DNA from: Kryptolebias marmoratus
Lineage: Eukaryota; Chordata; Actinopteri; Cyprinodontiformes; Rivulidae
Direction: 5' to 3'
NCBI RefSeq assembly: GCF_001649575.2
Contig: NC_051441.1
Location: 12,879,771 to 12,943,770, forward strand
DNA: 64,000 bases
The position numbers were made by a program, and so were the translations under genes. The notes under the pieces were generated by a model. That model was not told where the DNA came from. It ran no database searches and was given only the letters and a program-made list of their open reading frames with translations. This document shows, piece after piece, positions 22,581 to 42,173 of the stretch. Position 1 is the first letter of the stretch. Each line of letters begins with the position of its first letter.

Positions 22581-22919
22581 CAATAGAAAGAAAAAAAGAA
22601 AATAAAACTGTTTTTTGAAATTAGTGGCTAATTAGGCTTGAATCACTTTCAGTGAAAAACAAGGAAAACACACAGAGACCGGACCTGATGGTAGCAAAAG
22701 TGTGGAAAGGTAAGTGAAAACATATCAACAAGGTGATGCACTTAGAAGATAAAAAAATAATTCTGATTTTGAAGAAAAGCGTTCTTGAAACAATGCATTC
22801 ATGTAAACATGATTACCTTTTGATGCTGAGACTCTAACGCCACTGTTAGAAATCCTCCAGTTACATACAAGTCTTAAAATTTGGTTAAAAACAAGATCAG
22901 GGGAACAACACTTGACATG

Positions 22920-23570
22920 TTACATGTGTAATTTGATTAACAAAATTACAGAAACACTGTGTGGAAAAGTTAAGTACACCTTTTCTCCATCCATCCAGCC
23001 AGGTCCTGTAAATTAAATATACTAATTAACTGATCATCAGCAAGAGAAACCTTTAAAAAAAACGTTTTACTTGTTTGATATTCTTCAGCACACAGTTGAG
23101 AGTTAACACGATGCCAAGAAGGAAAGACATCAGCAACAATCTTATCAATCTGGGAAGAGATATGAGGGCATTTTTATCAATCTGGAGGCCACTATTTTAG
23201 AACACGAGAAAGATTATGAACACGTGTAAACAAATCCAATACAGTTGCTAATCTTCTCGGAACATATTGTCCAAAGAAGTTCAGAAAAATAAGGGTGAGG
23301 GGAGCTATCTCTCAGACTTCACAGGCTTCAGTTAGCATGTTAAATGTTGAAGTTCATGACAGCAAAATTACACAAACACTCAACAAGTATGTCTGTCTTG
23401 TTAGGAAAAGCTGCCAACAAAGCCTTTTTTTTTTAGAAAGGAACCTGAAAGCATTGCTTGAGTTTACACCATGTTGTTTGAAGAGTGGGACAACTTTCCC
23501 TCCAAAACCTCCAGCAGCTGGTCTCCTCTGTTCCTGTATGATTACAGATTGATGGTAAAAGAAGAAGGGA
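22920..23570 (+). mobile_element. Tc1-like transposon, 5' part, decayed
   Basis: The order is that of a Tc1 element. An ACTGTGTGGAAAAGTTAAGT terminal segment is near 22960, then CTGATCATCAGCAAG, then a start-like ATGCCAAGAAGGAAAGACAT at 23110. This is followed by ATCAATCTGG, CTTCAGTTAGCATGTTAAAT and TTCATGACAGCAAAATTA segments encoding the DNA-binding half, to RNLKALLEF near 23440-23460. The catalytic half is missing and the frame is broken. It interrupts segmental duplicate B. Confidence 0.88.
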
Positions 23571-23639
23571 TGCTTCACAGAGGAAAACATGGACCTGTCC
23601 TGTCGTTCCTGAGATATGTTGCTGCCATTACATTTATAA

Positions 23640-24260
23640 TTACCTAATTTAAAAGAATGGTACAATTGATATGCATTTTACATAACGACCCAACCTTTTC
23701 AGAATTGGATTTCTATAAAGCAGCCCACATTTACACCCCAGCTTGATAACGAACATTATTGGAATGTAGTCAAGCTGTTCTCTTCCAATACTTTCTGAGA
23801 AAAGGTGTGCGGTTTGTCCTTATCTCAAGTAGCAGACCTCCACAGGCAACACAATGGGCTGGTAGTGTCCAAGCCACATCTTAGCCACATGTTAAACCAC
23901 ATGAACCTGCACCTCAGAAAACATAACAGTACATTCCACTGTACACTAACATTTAGAAAGCTATTTAACTGTTGGTAAATTAAAAAAAGAAAATAAACTT
24001 AAGTTACACTACAGCAATACTCATAAACTACATTCAGCCAGTCTGTGTGGATTAGAAATAAGAAATGGGCGTACAATTTATTGTAGAATAAAGTAAACCA
24101 TTCCTAAATGTATTGCAAATTTGGCTTTAACAAGAAGCCCACTTCCGTTTTCTTAACTGGCCATAGAAACCATAGACATTATACTGTATACTGTCTACAA
24201 CAGAAACCAGTAAAGTTAGCCTAACACTGCCCTCCAGTGGACACTATAAGGTACTACATA
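23640..24260. repeat. Segmental duplicate (pair with 15700-16795)
   Basis: Same ordered landmarks as the partner: AATGGTACAATTGATATGCA, ATAACGACCCAACC, CAGTCTGTGTGGATTAG, GTAAACCATTCCTAAATG and CCTCCAGTGGACACTATAAG. No coding content. Confidence 0.75.
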
Positions 24261-24269
24261 GTTACTTTA

Positions 24270-25190
24270 TCCACTGAAATACTCCACTGTAAATTGAAAT
24301 TTAAAAAATAAAATGAATCAATAAAAATAGAAAAATCTGTATATGTCTGTATATTAAGAACTATGTCAGTTAAAGTAAAACAAGGTAATCTGACAAACAA
24401 TGCTTTTGTTTGTTTTACTGTTTTGTCTAAATGACCATGCACTGATTGGCTCTTTTAAAGTTTTTTTTTTTTTTTGCTGTGATTTGATTGTTTTGGGTTT
24501 TTTTTCTTTATCTTCAACGTTTTTCCTTAACTCTGTTGACAACGTTTTAAAAGTTAAGTTCAAATTAAATAATGTAATAATTATAGGTATTAAATACAAA
24601 ACAGCCCAGAGTTGTTGAAAGCTGTTTTTGACTTGAGTTGGATGTCCTGGTTAACTAATGAATCTGCCTGAATAAATAATGACTCAATGGAGATATCTTT
24701 TAATATCACATTAGGCAAATGCAAATTTAAAAAGTAAGTCTATGTGATTACATCATCATTTTCCCCCCCTATACATCTAACACCTTTACAAACTCTAGCC
24801 AAGTGACGGATTGGTTCAAAACATGAAAAAATATTGCATGACTATTGTTTTAATGACTGAGAAATACAACAGTTCATGATTTAAAATCAACAGCTTTAGT
24901 TAGACTATTAGTTATTCATATTTTTTTAATATAAAACTTGGCAATAACAGCTACTTTTTAATTATGACTGTCATTAAAACAGCAATAACTTTCAAAATAT
25001 GTTACACAGGCTGTCAAATAGTTTCCTGTTTTCGTATAAAGGTACATAAACCTTTGACAGTCATTACCCCTGTAAAACTCAGTATAAGTTGTTTATTAGC
25101 ATGACATCAGCTGGAGCTGGAGTGTTACATGGTGATTACAGCATGACTGTCAGGCCTGCTAACCTGCTAACACCTGTGGGAGGCTAGCTC
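24270..25190. other. Intergenic DNA between the galectin cluster and gtpbp1
   Basis: AT-rich, with a T-run at 24460-24475. Small open frames over A/T runs have no domain content. Nothing else was recognised. Confidence 0.45.
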
Positions 25191-25194
25191 TGTT

Positions 25195-25571
25195 TTTAAT
25201 CATATGAACGGCCCGCTCGCTGCTATTGGTCCGCCGCTAGCAGGAGCAGTCATACTATTTGTGGACACCAGTGAAGCACACGCCTTTATTTTAATATTAA
25301 TAAGGTAGAGGGACTTCTGTTATTTAAATAGCTTGAATAAAAACACTATCAGCGTTCGACCGGGTTGTTTTTAAATCGTTGTTAATATGAGCTCCGACGC
25401 CCGTTGATTACTTTGTGAGTTTTCCAGCTAATGCTAGTTAGCTAGCCTCAGTGCGGACAGTTTGCGCTCTGTGTGTGTGAGAGAGTGTGTGTGTGTGTTG
25501 CACGGTTGCCAGCCGTCGTCAGAATAATTTGCACAGCTTTGAAATTGAGAGCTACAGGGTTTACATTAGAC
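25195..25571 (+). promoter_or_regulatory. gtpbp1: gtpbp1 promoter and 5' UTR region
   Basis: GC and CpG content rises sharply here (GGTCCGCCGCTAGC, AGCTCCGACGCCCG, GTTTGCGCTC), with an inverted CCAAT motif (CTATTGGTCC) at about 25222-25231. No TATA box is evident, as expected for a housekeeping promoter. The start site is not determined. Confidence 0.55.
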
Positions 25572-32318
<6,747 letters not shown>

Positions 32319-32975
32319 ATTAACCATCGTCTCCATGCAAACTTTGCTCTTTCATTCCACAAAGGAAAAAACCACAGAAGATAGATGTGTTTGGAGCAAG
32401 AAAGTCTCGCTCCCTGCCTTTTTACACAAGTGTTTTTCTTTTTTTTTTTTTGTTTCAAAGTGGAACAGTTCAAACAAAAAGCAGACAATTTATGCATCTT
32501 AATGTCAGCTGCCTTTGGAATAGTCGTAATCATTTGGGTATAGAGCGTAGTGTGGTTTTTGAGGTTAGCCTCACTCAACATAAAGTTATTTAATTTTTTT
32601 TTTTGTCACTGAAAGACTGATACATGCAGCTATAATCGAAATTCTCTCATGCATTCCCCGTGGACTTGCAACTTTAAAACAGTACTATTTATATTGTAAA
32701 TTAGCTGCCGCGTTAATTGGAAGGATGATGTACAAAATGTATGCAAATCAGAAACGAATGTAGCAGAGGGCATACAAGAACTCAAAACTAGGTGGAAAAT
32801 TTTAAGCTATGGCATTATTTTGACTGTCAGTTATTTATTTAGCACAATATTTACTCTTGGATGGTTTGAATCCTTCTCATCTCACGTGCGCTCTTAGATT
32901 CTGTAGTATCCGTCGTGCTACCATTGTCAGTCCATGTACAAACCTTGCACCAGTAGCGTTCATACAAACAAGAAA

Positions 32976-33121
32976 AATAAATAAACAGCACACAACTTGT
33001 CACCTAAGCAGTTAATATATTGCAGTACTTGTAACTCTAGTACCCCATTTGTTATGGCCTGTTGGTGTTTCTACGTGACATTTTAAAAACCCACTTTGCT
33101 GCAGAGAGGACCATAAATAAA
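32976..33121 (+). terminator. gtpbp1: gtpbp1 poly-A signals
   Basis: Overlapping AATAAA hexamers are at 32976-32985 and another is at 33116-33121, followed by a T/G-rich stretch (TTTTTCAATTTGTGCCTTTTG). They imply a 3' UTR of roughly 700-830 bases. Confidence 0.65.
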
Positions 33122-34112
33122 TACTTCAACAAAGCAGCTTTTTCAATTTGTGCCTTTTGTTATTATCTATTCAGTTCTGAGTGGTTCGAGCCAAGAATAT
33201 TGTAAAAGCAGAAAAAAATGTCAGTGCTTAGTTGTCAATTAAAAATTTCAAACGACCATTTTTTTTGGCCATGTGTCCCACTGAAGAGCTTCAGCTACAA
33301 AACATTTGTGTACATTTGTCTAGTAATTAAAAATGAAAAATCTACTTTTAGTTTCAAAAATAGTTAAGAAACTAAAGTTACTGTACAAAGAAAAGTACCA
33401 TCACAAAAGTATAGATCATGTTTTTATGTAACATATTGACGTAACACAGGAGTATCTTTGTGTAAATTACATAATACAAGTGCGTTTGTTTTCCTACCAC
33501 TACTAAAAGGTAGCAGACATGCAGTTCTTCATCGTGATCTGAAAAGGCTTTACTCGGCATGTGCAACATCACAGTAGTTAAACATGAAAGATGGATTTTA
33601 GTTTAAAGAGTACAGTAACATCATTCTCAAAAATAGTTTATCTTTACAACACTGTAATTTGGAATGTTCTGTTATAGAGTCTAGAGGAATTTAGGACCAT
33701 AATAAAATATCTTTTTTCTTATTTTAAAGGTTGATAGTGTGCATTAGAAACTGATGCACACAAGACTGAGGAAAAAAGTAATGAGTACTAAAGAAATACT
33801 AATGGGACACAGCAGTACAGACTGGTTCTGTACGAGAGGAATGTTTCACATGTGCATATGTGTTCGAATCTTGTAGTGACGTCTCATTTGGAGGATATAA
33901 ATAAAATAAAGTATGCAGCAAAATGGACCCATCCGTCAGGAAATTCTAGAGTTTCAGTCGTCTTTTGGGTGTCAGGTGGCCAAAGCAGACAAGAGGGAAA
34001 ACGGTCTGAAGAAGCCACCTGCTTCAGGGAAGAATAGTGTTCAAGTTTTGAGCTGTAAACAACAGCTAAAGAGACAAATATACAGAATCTGCCACACATT
34101 TCTGCTACGTGT
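33122..34112. other. Convergent 3' ends of gtpbp1 and sgsm3
   Basis: The two genes are tail to tail with under 1 kb between the last gtpbp1 signal and the sgsm3 stop. No canonical minus-strand AATAAA is evident here; AATAAG (CTTATT at about 33718) and a CATAAA variant near 33425 are possible sgsm3 signals. No other gene is seen. Confidence 0.5.
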
Positions 34113-37100
34113 TCAGCCATCGATGTCCCAGCTAAACAGGTGATGCTTCACCAACATATCCTGCACTCCCTCTTTCAGTGGTTTCTGCTCCTTTTCCTAG
34201 AAACAATAAAGGGAAAACCCGATCAAATGTGGAAAAGGCAAAAACATGTCAGAGAGAAGAGCTAGGGATTTAAAAAAAAAATTTTTTTTAAATCTATGAA
34301 AAAGCAAAGCAAAAAAAAAAAGAGTCTACACAAACTAGAGTCAAGCTGGAGCTCAGTGACATGTTAGGATACAATTCATCTTTTACACTGAAAAATACTC
34401 CACAAGACAATTAGTCAAAAGTAAAACAATCAATAAAATGAAAGATTTTACAGCCTGTCTCATCACTGAAGGTGCTACCATGACAACAATGGTTCTCTTA
34501 GAATTTGAGTTAAGCACAAAAACGAAACTCTTATTGTGTTTTCCTAGTTAAACACATCTAATTGTCATAAAAAGGCTTCAAAATAAATTTATACAATAGA
34601 AACAGTAAAAAATAAATCTTTTCACACAGTGAAGCAGAAACATGCTGTAAGCCGGTTAGCATGTGGGTCAGTACAGGGGGTCTTTCTCTGAGTAGTCTGA
34701 ATTGGACCACGTGGGACAGGACGCCCTACAGAAGCATGGACATCAGCAAAACAAGCACTGATGATATTCTGATTGCTATCTAATTTATCATAAAAAGCTC
34801 AGGGTTTGAATACAAGCAAAAACTGTGAACTGTCTTTAACTAATAACTACTCTACAGCATTCACTACCTACACGTTACCTAGAGATCCCAACTAAAGAGG
34901 TGATGCTGAACCAGCACATCCATAACTTCTGCTTTCAAAATAGAAGATTTCTGAAACAGCATAAAGTCAAAGATTTCTTCCCTGGAACGTAAAATGCAGT
35001 CTTTTCTCAGTCATACAGTCTGAAGTGTAATAATCTCCTGGACTGACCTCTTTCTTGTCGGGCAGCTCACAATCTTGAGAGAGACTGAAGGCAAACTTTG
35101 ACAGGACCCTGAGGACAGACAAGTAATCTTTATCGAACAGATCATGTTCCAATAATACAGTTTGCTGTTTATTCGTTTTCCTTAAAGATCAGTTTATCTA
35201 TACAATGACATGTTAAAACTTTGATTATTTATGGTACAGAGTCGGCTAACTGATGAAGCTTTTATTTAATAAGGCCTTTTTTTATTCTTATTTTTATAAC
35301 AAATCTTCATCTCGTTTAAAGTGATTTTTATCTTTCCAATTTTAGTTAAAAATGAGGGAAATTTAGAACCTTTATTTGATCATCTGATACTATATTTACT
35401 CAACTAAGTTTAATTATCAATGTATAAAACAGTTTTCCATAAGTAGGTGCATATGAGATAGATTAGTCCTAGCCAAGGAATCTGTACTTCGTGATAAGAT
35501 TCAAGCATCTTATTATCAGTCACAGTTGGGATTTGTCTCGTACCTGAGCTCACACTTGATCTGTACCCATCCAGGACTACGGAGGAAGGACCACGGGTGA
35601 TACCATTTCTCTACAGCAGCCATGCTGGAGCACAACACCTCCAGCCACAGATGCAGCACCTGCTCGCTGGAGAAACACACACAGCACGGTTAAAAAAAAT
35701 TTAACTGAAATATGACATGGCACGAGTGTGTGTGTGTGTGTTAGGAACTCACTTCAAGCCGACACAGACAAGAGACCTGAACTTGACGTCCATCTGAGCG
35801 TGTGCTGCGTCGTGGCTCATGTTGACAGACTGCACTGCCTGGGAACAGACAAGAGGAGGCACTAATTAACTGATTTTATTCAGCTACAAGCATATTCTCT
35901 AACAAATTAAGCCTCGATAATAACTGGATACGTGTTATATTTTCTCACCCTTATGCTGAGCTGAAATAAACACATTTAATTGGTCACTCACTCTGTAGAG
36001 CAGCTCCTCTGGTGTTAGCACTTTTCCATCTTCATCTAACCTGGTAAATGTCAAAAGAGGCCATATTCATTATTTATTTTTGATAAAGACAAAAACAAAA
36101 ATACTTCTTTAACTTGTGCCATATTTGCAAATAAAGGTCAACTGAACTGTTTCAGAGGAGTTTAACTTTAGGATAGTAGAAAAACACCATGACTGTGTAT
36201 GATTTACCTGTATGTTTTACACAGCACCAGTCTGGAGTAGACTGAATTAAAATCCCTCTCAACCTCCCTACTAGCTGCCTAAGAGAAACACAAAAGACAG
36301 AATTGAAAATTTAATTTTTTTAATTTTACAAAACAGTAAAATATGGTGTTATATTCTTAAGAAAAATCTACCTCTTCAATAAATAGCCATGGGTGACAGG
36401 GACCCCCCAGTATAGACGGCTTCTTTAACCCATGCTGGAAGATGGCCTTCAGAGCTGGACATAGAGTTCCCCTGACCAGGTCAGTCACTGCCTCCGTCAC
36501 AGAGTCATCGCCCGCTAACGAATACTGGAGACAGCCAGAACAGCCAATGTTAAGGGAATCGTCTGAAACAAGTATTCAGTTTGGGAAATGACTGAAGAAT
36601 CTAAATCTGTGTAAAACTTTCAGTGAATTAATACCTCCTTGCTTCTTTCATCTAGAATCTCCACAAACTTTGCTGGGAACCAACCTTGTAGTAAAAGAAA
36701 AATCATCATTAAGATCTTTTATCTTGTAAGAGAGACCACAGAAAACTCATCCTGCAACATTTAATGTTGATAAAATAAACACAGACCTCTGAGCCCATTG
36801 AGCTCACCAACCCAACAGTGTTCATCTTTTTGTGAGATGATCTGAAACAAAGATTCAGTGGAATAAGAATCAAAAACACATGAAAACATGCTGCATGCAC
36901 ACACACACACACAAAGAAATGTTCTTTCTGTGAGCTGTTCAGTGTTAACTTCTCACAGTGATAATGTCATTTTTTCTGAAGCCCAGTTCGTCATCGTCGT
37001 GGCGCTCAAAGTCCAACAAAGCTTTGGCTCGTCTCCGTCGGTTACGAGAAACAACAAGAAAGTTTTCATGATCTCTCTGGTGGCTCTCCATGGAGTAATC

Positions 37101-40100
37101 TGGGGTCAAGTCCTAAAGAAACAGCAAGAGAAGGTATCAGGAAATTCATTTTTAGAGGGCACTATAACTCATTCGGAACTAAAAACAACAGACTAATAAG
37201 GTGGTATATTTAGGTTTGCGCTCTCTAATGTTTTTCTTTCATTGCTCATATTTCACAACCCACTGTGTTGGAATGATGAGGGTCAAGACAGTGGAAGTGC
37301 TCAGCTGTCCGGGTTATAGCCTCTCGCAGGGCCGCCACCAACTCTGTCTGCTTAATATTCTTGGATTTTAGGGCTTCTGCTTCGTCCTCCCCAAACAACA
37401 GAGACGTCAGAGTAGATTTCCTGCGCAGAGACTGTCTCCTCACCACCTAAACAGATACATAAGCCTTTTTAATCTTAAAAACATTTCTAATACTTCTTTA
37501 AAAAAACCTAATCAGTCTAGAGCACGCTAACTACAACCAACCTTGTTGAGATTGGTGCTGAGCGTCGCGTTGTTCCCATTGTTGAGCTGTGCCTGTTCGT
37601 TCAGAATGTAAGCAAGATGTTTGTGTCTGTGAGCTTCCAGAGTTTCCTGGGACAGGTTCCCAGCCAGCCTCATAGCCTCTCCGAGAACCGCGGGCCCATC
37701 TCTCAGCTGACTTGGCAAGTCCGACAGCGTGTTAAATATGGATGCAGAGTTTTCTGATGATACAAGCTCTTCTTCCTGGGCTCGGAAAGTAAGTTCCAGA
37801 AACGTTAACACTCAACGTAAGCAGCTTTTGTCAATTTTAATTTTCACCGGCAAAAGAATAAAAAAAATATATATATCTAGCTGTAATGGCTTTGCTTCTA
37901 AGTTTTATCTTTAGTTGTGTAACAAATTGTCAAGAATTGCTGAATTGGTGGTAGAGACACTACCTTAATTTTGAGCATGCCCAGTGTGATCTGGAAGAGG
38001 ACCACTGAGCCCTGATAAAAGAGCTGATCCCAGATCCTTAGGAGCAGACGGATGTCCACCACACTGGCAAATGATGTCAGGAACCAGTGTAACGTTAACA
38101 GCGACAACTCTGTGTATAAAAAGAGTTAAACTGTGTATACCCATCTGTTTCAAAAGATGTGATTTATCAAAAGGTTTTAGCCCAAAATTTTCTTTTTACT
38201 TCATTGCAAAGTTTACCTATGTCATGCTCTTGGAGAAGGCGGTCGAGGGCCGGCAGATACTGAACAATAAGTTGCCGGAGAACCCTTTGATCTGTTTGGA
38301 CCCCCAGCAGAGTGGAGGAGAAGTAGGATGGAGGAAGGAGGTCTTCGATCAGTGCACACATCATCCACAGAGCATCCTCTTCCTCCAGAAAGAGCAACAG
38401 GCAGGAAATAACCTGGGTGTAAGTGAAGAATGGAGAAGACTTAAAAAAAAAAAAAAAAAGACCAATGACATAAATGAGATAAAAGACGCTACTATAAATG
38501 AGAAAGCCAGCTGCTGTGCAGTGTTCTCACCATGCCAGTTCCCTGACAGTAGCCGATGTCTGGGTAGAGCCAGGCCAGGCCTCTCAGTATCCGTCTCAGT
38601 CTTGGAACTCCCACACTGGTCAGAGTACTGAAACATGCATTGGTTGGCATCGTCCGTAACAGGTCCTTCTCTATCTGTAAGATACAAGTTAACAACCAGC
38701 ATGTGGTATTACAGATCAAAAAAACACATGCGGCAAAAACGTGTTTTTACATTATTATGGATATTATTTACAATCTCTAAAGTTTATTTTCCTTTTAAGT
38801 TGACAGAACCACAACATCCCGTTTTTGAGATTTCATCTAAATGATCTAATATGTGAATATATGATTCTTTTTCTTTAATTAGGCAGTACGATCTGCATTT
38901 TAACTGCAATCAAATCGTGTTTGTGTAGAAAGATACTGTAGATATAAGCAAAGATTTTACTTGTTTAGATGTAGATGTGTCATCATTAGAGCTGTTCTTG
39001 ACAATTTCTTTGTAGGAGATCTCTGAGGTCCTCTTCTTCTGCAGTGCTCCGGACAGACGCATCCATAACTAGGAGATAAATATCTTTAAATGCATGTTTA
39101 AAGCCTTTTTTAAAGACATGTGATACTTTAGATTGATGGCATTTAGGGTTCTATTTTCCTGTTAATCTCAGTCACTCAGATATGCCTCAGACTGACAAAA
39201 AACCACAGGAATATGGACCATGTTTGATGAGACTGCACAGTAAATCAGTGAACCATGAGTCACAGGTTTCCAAACACATGACTTTATTTTGACATTACAA
39301 TTCAAACCAACACTGTGTGAAAGGGTTGTTAAACACAGCAGAGTTGATTGAAAGCAGCTGAAAATGTCACTTCTCTGCAAGTTACTGAAGTCGGCGTTGG
39401 CAACGCAATTTCATTTAACTCAAGAAATCTATTTTCTACAAAGAATCGCACCATCATTGCTGTTTGACAGATAAGAAACCGCACGCCCACGCAACTATAC
39501 AAGTTCTTCTGGAGTTGCAGCTTTTTGAAAACATGTTTTGCTACCAAGAATTACATTAATCTAACAATCACTGCACTTTGTGTTTAACGGTGGTGGAAAT
39601 ACTAATCTATTATCAGATAAAAATCATCTCCAGCTGTAACTAGAAACGCATCACAGTTAAATTTTGTTTATCTGGTTCAGAGGATGTGAAAAAAAATGAT
39701 CACATGCTGCAGTTAATCGTATTGGGAAAACCACAGAGATGTTATTTAATCAAGTAACCTGCAGGATTTCTTTAAATAACTGACTAGATGCTAAAATAAC
39801 TCCCTGCTGCTGTGTGACTTCAACAGTTGAGCCGTGTGACATGATGAAAGTAAAATGTTACGTAAATGTCACTCAGACAGGCCACCAAATTAAACGGAAA
39901 GTAGGACGTGTCTGAAAAAGGGTTTTCTCGTAAGCCTGCTTTGATTTTTAGCCCACTGCGTCTTGCCTTTAGTTGAGGTCCCCATTGCTGTGAGAGTCCA
40001 CCCACCTGTGGCCTCATGCTGTGAGGGATGCCGCCCAGCACCAGAGAGCGCAGACGCTCGGAGCGTGAAAGGACAGGATCAATGAGATCCCAGGTCAGAT

Positions 40101-42107
40101 CGCCCACTGTGTGGTTGTGGGTAAACTCCAAGTGGGCCTGCCACCGCAGCCGCTGCTGGGGGTCTTCACGCTGAGGCGAGCCCTCGGTGTCCAACCCGGA
40201 CCTGGGCTTCTCACCATCTGAGAGGGGAAATTAAAAAAAAAAAAATGCATCCAGCTTTAATGGCATTTACCTTTCTTTTTTTTTTTTTTTTAAATCAAAT
40301 GTTCAAACTTCTGAGTAACGGGATGTCTTCTCAGTTAAGGATGGGACACAAAAAAAGGATGGAGATGCATTAATAAATTGTAGTAAAAACAAGAATGAAG
40401 AATTTTAGAAAGTTGAAAGCTGCAAAGAAAATTTAGATAAAAAGCCAAAGGCTGCCACTCTTAAATGGAAAGCATTTGATGAATTTGTTATGCTACATTA
40501 GTATTATAAAAAAATTGAACTTTTCTTAAAGCAATGTCTATTTATTGACAATAAATATTACTGATAATAAAAATGAATGCTCGACTTGCTCAGAGGAAAA
40601 AGAACATGTCTCAACTTCTAGAGAACTGCTCTGATCTTCCAGTTATCTGATTGGGTTCAACACTGAAAATTTCCCAAAACCTGCAACTCCTAGTAGTGCA
40701 CATCTTAACTGATACTAAATCTGGTGAAAAGCCTTTAGATAACTTGTTCTGAAACCTAAAAGTCATCTCCACCATTAGAACCAGACAGTAATCTGTCTGT
40801 ATACACTTCAAAACTACAGAGAACTTCAGGGATCTCTGTACCAAAATCAAGAACAACAGAACCTTCTTGAGAACAGCTTAGCTATAACGTGTGAAACATT
40901 ATTTTGCATAAAACTCAAACATTACAAAAAAAGTGATTCATTGATTTTGTAAATATCTGGAAAGAAATAACAGTGAACATCAGAAAACTGTTGATAATAA
41001 GCTGGATGATTAATTGTTGCTGGAAAAGCTATTGAATGTGAAGAAAACACTGTTCTGAACCACTGTCATGGCAGGAAAGTTTGTTTGCAGGAAATGGCCT
41101 GAAGCTTATTTTCTGCATTTGTCATAATCAGTTAAAAAAGAGAAAAAACTCAAAGGACAACCCTGAGATCACATGTGCATATAAAGTACTTATTATGCCC
41201 AGAAAACAAAGATTTCATTCTTCTTAATTTAGGTTTAGGGATTTCATTAGTGCTGTAAATATCAGGGATAAGTAAAATGAGAAATACCCTCATTGTCTAC
41301 TCTGAAGCCAAACTCATCATACTGTACTTCAGGCTGCTCAGCGGGGTCTTTCTGTAGAGACAAAAAGGGAACATGAAACTAATTAGCGCACAAGTCACGA
41401 TGGAAAGATTATGAATTAAATCATTCAGTTCAGATGGCCACATATGTGCGACCAAACAACAGATGACATGAAACAAGCTCATGTTTTTCTTCTCTGTAAA
41501 CACAGATTGGATTAAAAAAAAAAGAAAAGACACCAAAGATAATGGATCTGACTGAGAAATGGTGAACTAGAACACACTTACAGGAAATTGATTTGGTAAT
41601 CATGAGGTAGCTTGTCCTTAAAGTGTCCATTTTAAATTGGACAATCAATTTAGTTAAAATTGATAAAAAAAAAAATAAAACATCCCGTTCAAGTTATTAG
41701 TGTTCCCTACAATAATTTGCTGCTTCTTTGAAGACTGGCTATTTCTTTATTATCAAAAAAGAAAGAAGTTTATGGTGCTTGTTTTATATTCACTTTTAGT
41801 CACAAGCCAACATGTTTCTTTTGTACGTGGTCCTAACAGTTTCCTCTTGTCGTGCAGACGTGTTAACTTCTGTTCAAACATTCAAAAAAAAAAAAAAAAA
41901 ATCACATTCTTACTTGATGATACTTGGCCAAAATATCCTGGGGCCACATGCTCGGGGTAAGAGCAGAAAATGGTCCCCCTGGAGCCGGTGTGTACGTACC
42001 TATCACAGAAAAATAAATGAAGTGAAATACAGAAAAAAAATAGTGCATATAAGTAAATGTATATATTGCTACATTGAAAGGAAAGTTAGCAGATAATTAC
42101 CAGACAT
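34113..42107 (-). CDS. sgsm3: Small G protein signalling modulator 3 (TBC-SH3-RUN), 20 coding exons
   Basis: Coding exons from the ATG are 42101-42107, 41914-41999, 41288-41351, 40006-40217, 38961-39068, 38531-38674, 38217-38412, 37964-38109, 37542-37775, 37264-37446, 36957-37112, 36787-36841, 36635-36684, 36372-36524, 36208-36278, 35992-36040, 35753-35838, 35544-35666, 35048-35108 and 34113-34196. Frames join throughout, giving 755 residues (human SGSM3 749). The TBC Rab-GAP domain shows the arginine finger at R166 (IEKDLLRT) and glutamine finger at Q203 (YCQGTGM). The SH3 domain is about 489-545 ([31 protein letters not shown]) and the RUN domain about 553-715. The protein is a cytosolic adaptor reported to regulate Rab/Rap signalling and connexin-43 turnover. 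Exon 37264-37446 ends at ACA with a GTGGGT donor, chosen because only that keeps phase with the next exon. A second possible last exon lies at 34879-34950. Confidence 0.95.
34879..34950 (-). CDS. sgsm3: sgsm3 alternative (duplicated) terminal exon
   Basis: After a clean acceptor (GCTGTTTCAG) in phase 0, the same phase as the standard last exon, this frame reads 23 residues ending [13 protein letters not shown] and a TAG stop. The standard last exon ends [15 protein letters not shown]. The shared core D-LV-HHLFSWD shows an exon duplication. It lies between the penultimate exon (35048-35108) and the standard last exon, so its use would replace the latter and give a 751-residue isoform with a different 10-residue linker and no final IDG. 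No AATAAA is evident between 34500 and 34878, so where such an mRNA ends is unclear. Confidence 0.75.
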   Translation of the reverse strand, partial: KSSILKAEVMDVLVQHHLFSWDL

Positions 42108-42173
42108 GTTGCTGATAAATCAATAGGACAGACAAGAGACAATCTGGAGGAAACACATCAGCTGATAGCCACG
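42101..42173 (-). other. sgsm3: sgsm3 exon 2, 5' UTR plus start codon
   Basis: The acceptor CTTCCTACAG ends at 42174 and the donor GTAATT follows ATGTCTG. The UTR part carries a 12-codon upstream frame (42120-42158, starting MCFLQIV and closed by TGA) that ends 13 bases before the main ATG, so it could dampen translation. Confidence 0.65.

Noticed and set aside
25473..25571. A longer gtpbp1 start 33 codons upstream, in frame.
   Set aside because: The extra residues come from a GTGTGT-rich leader and have no counterpart in GTPBP1 proteins; the ATG at 25572 begins a MASIAASHEP-type N-terminus of the expected length.
34640..34745. Possible third sgsm3 terminal exon, after a CTTCTGTAG acceptor, with a short frame ending SEKDPLY.
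   Set aside because: The SEKDPLY frame is not phase 0 relative to that acceptor, and the in-phase frame shows no [14 protein letters not shown] residues. Too weak to call.
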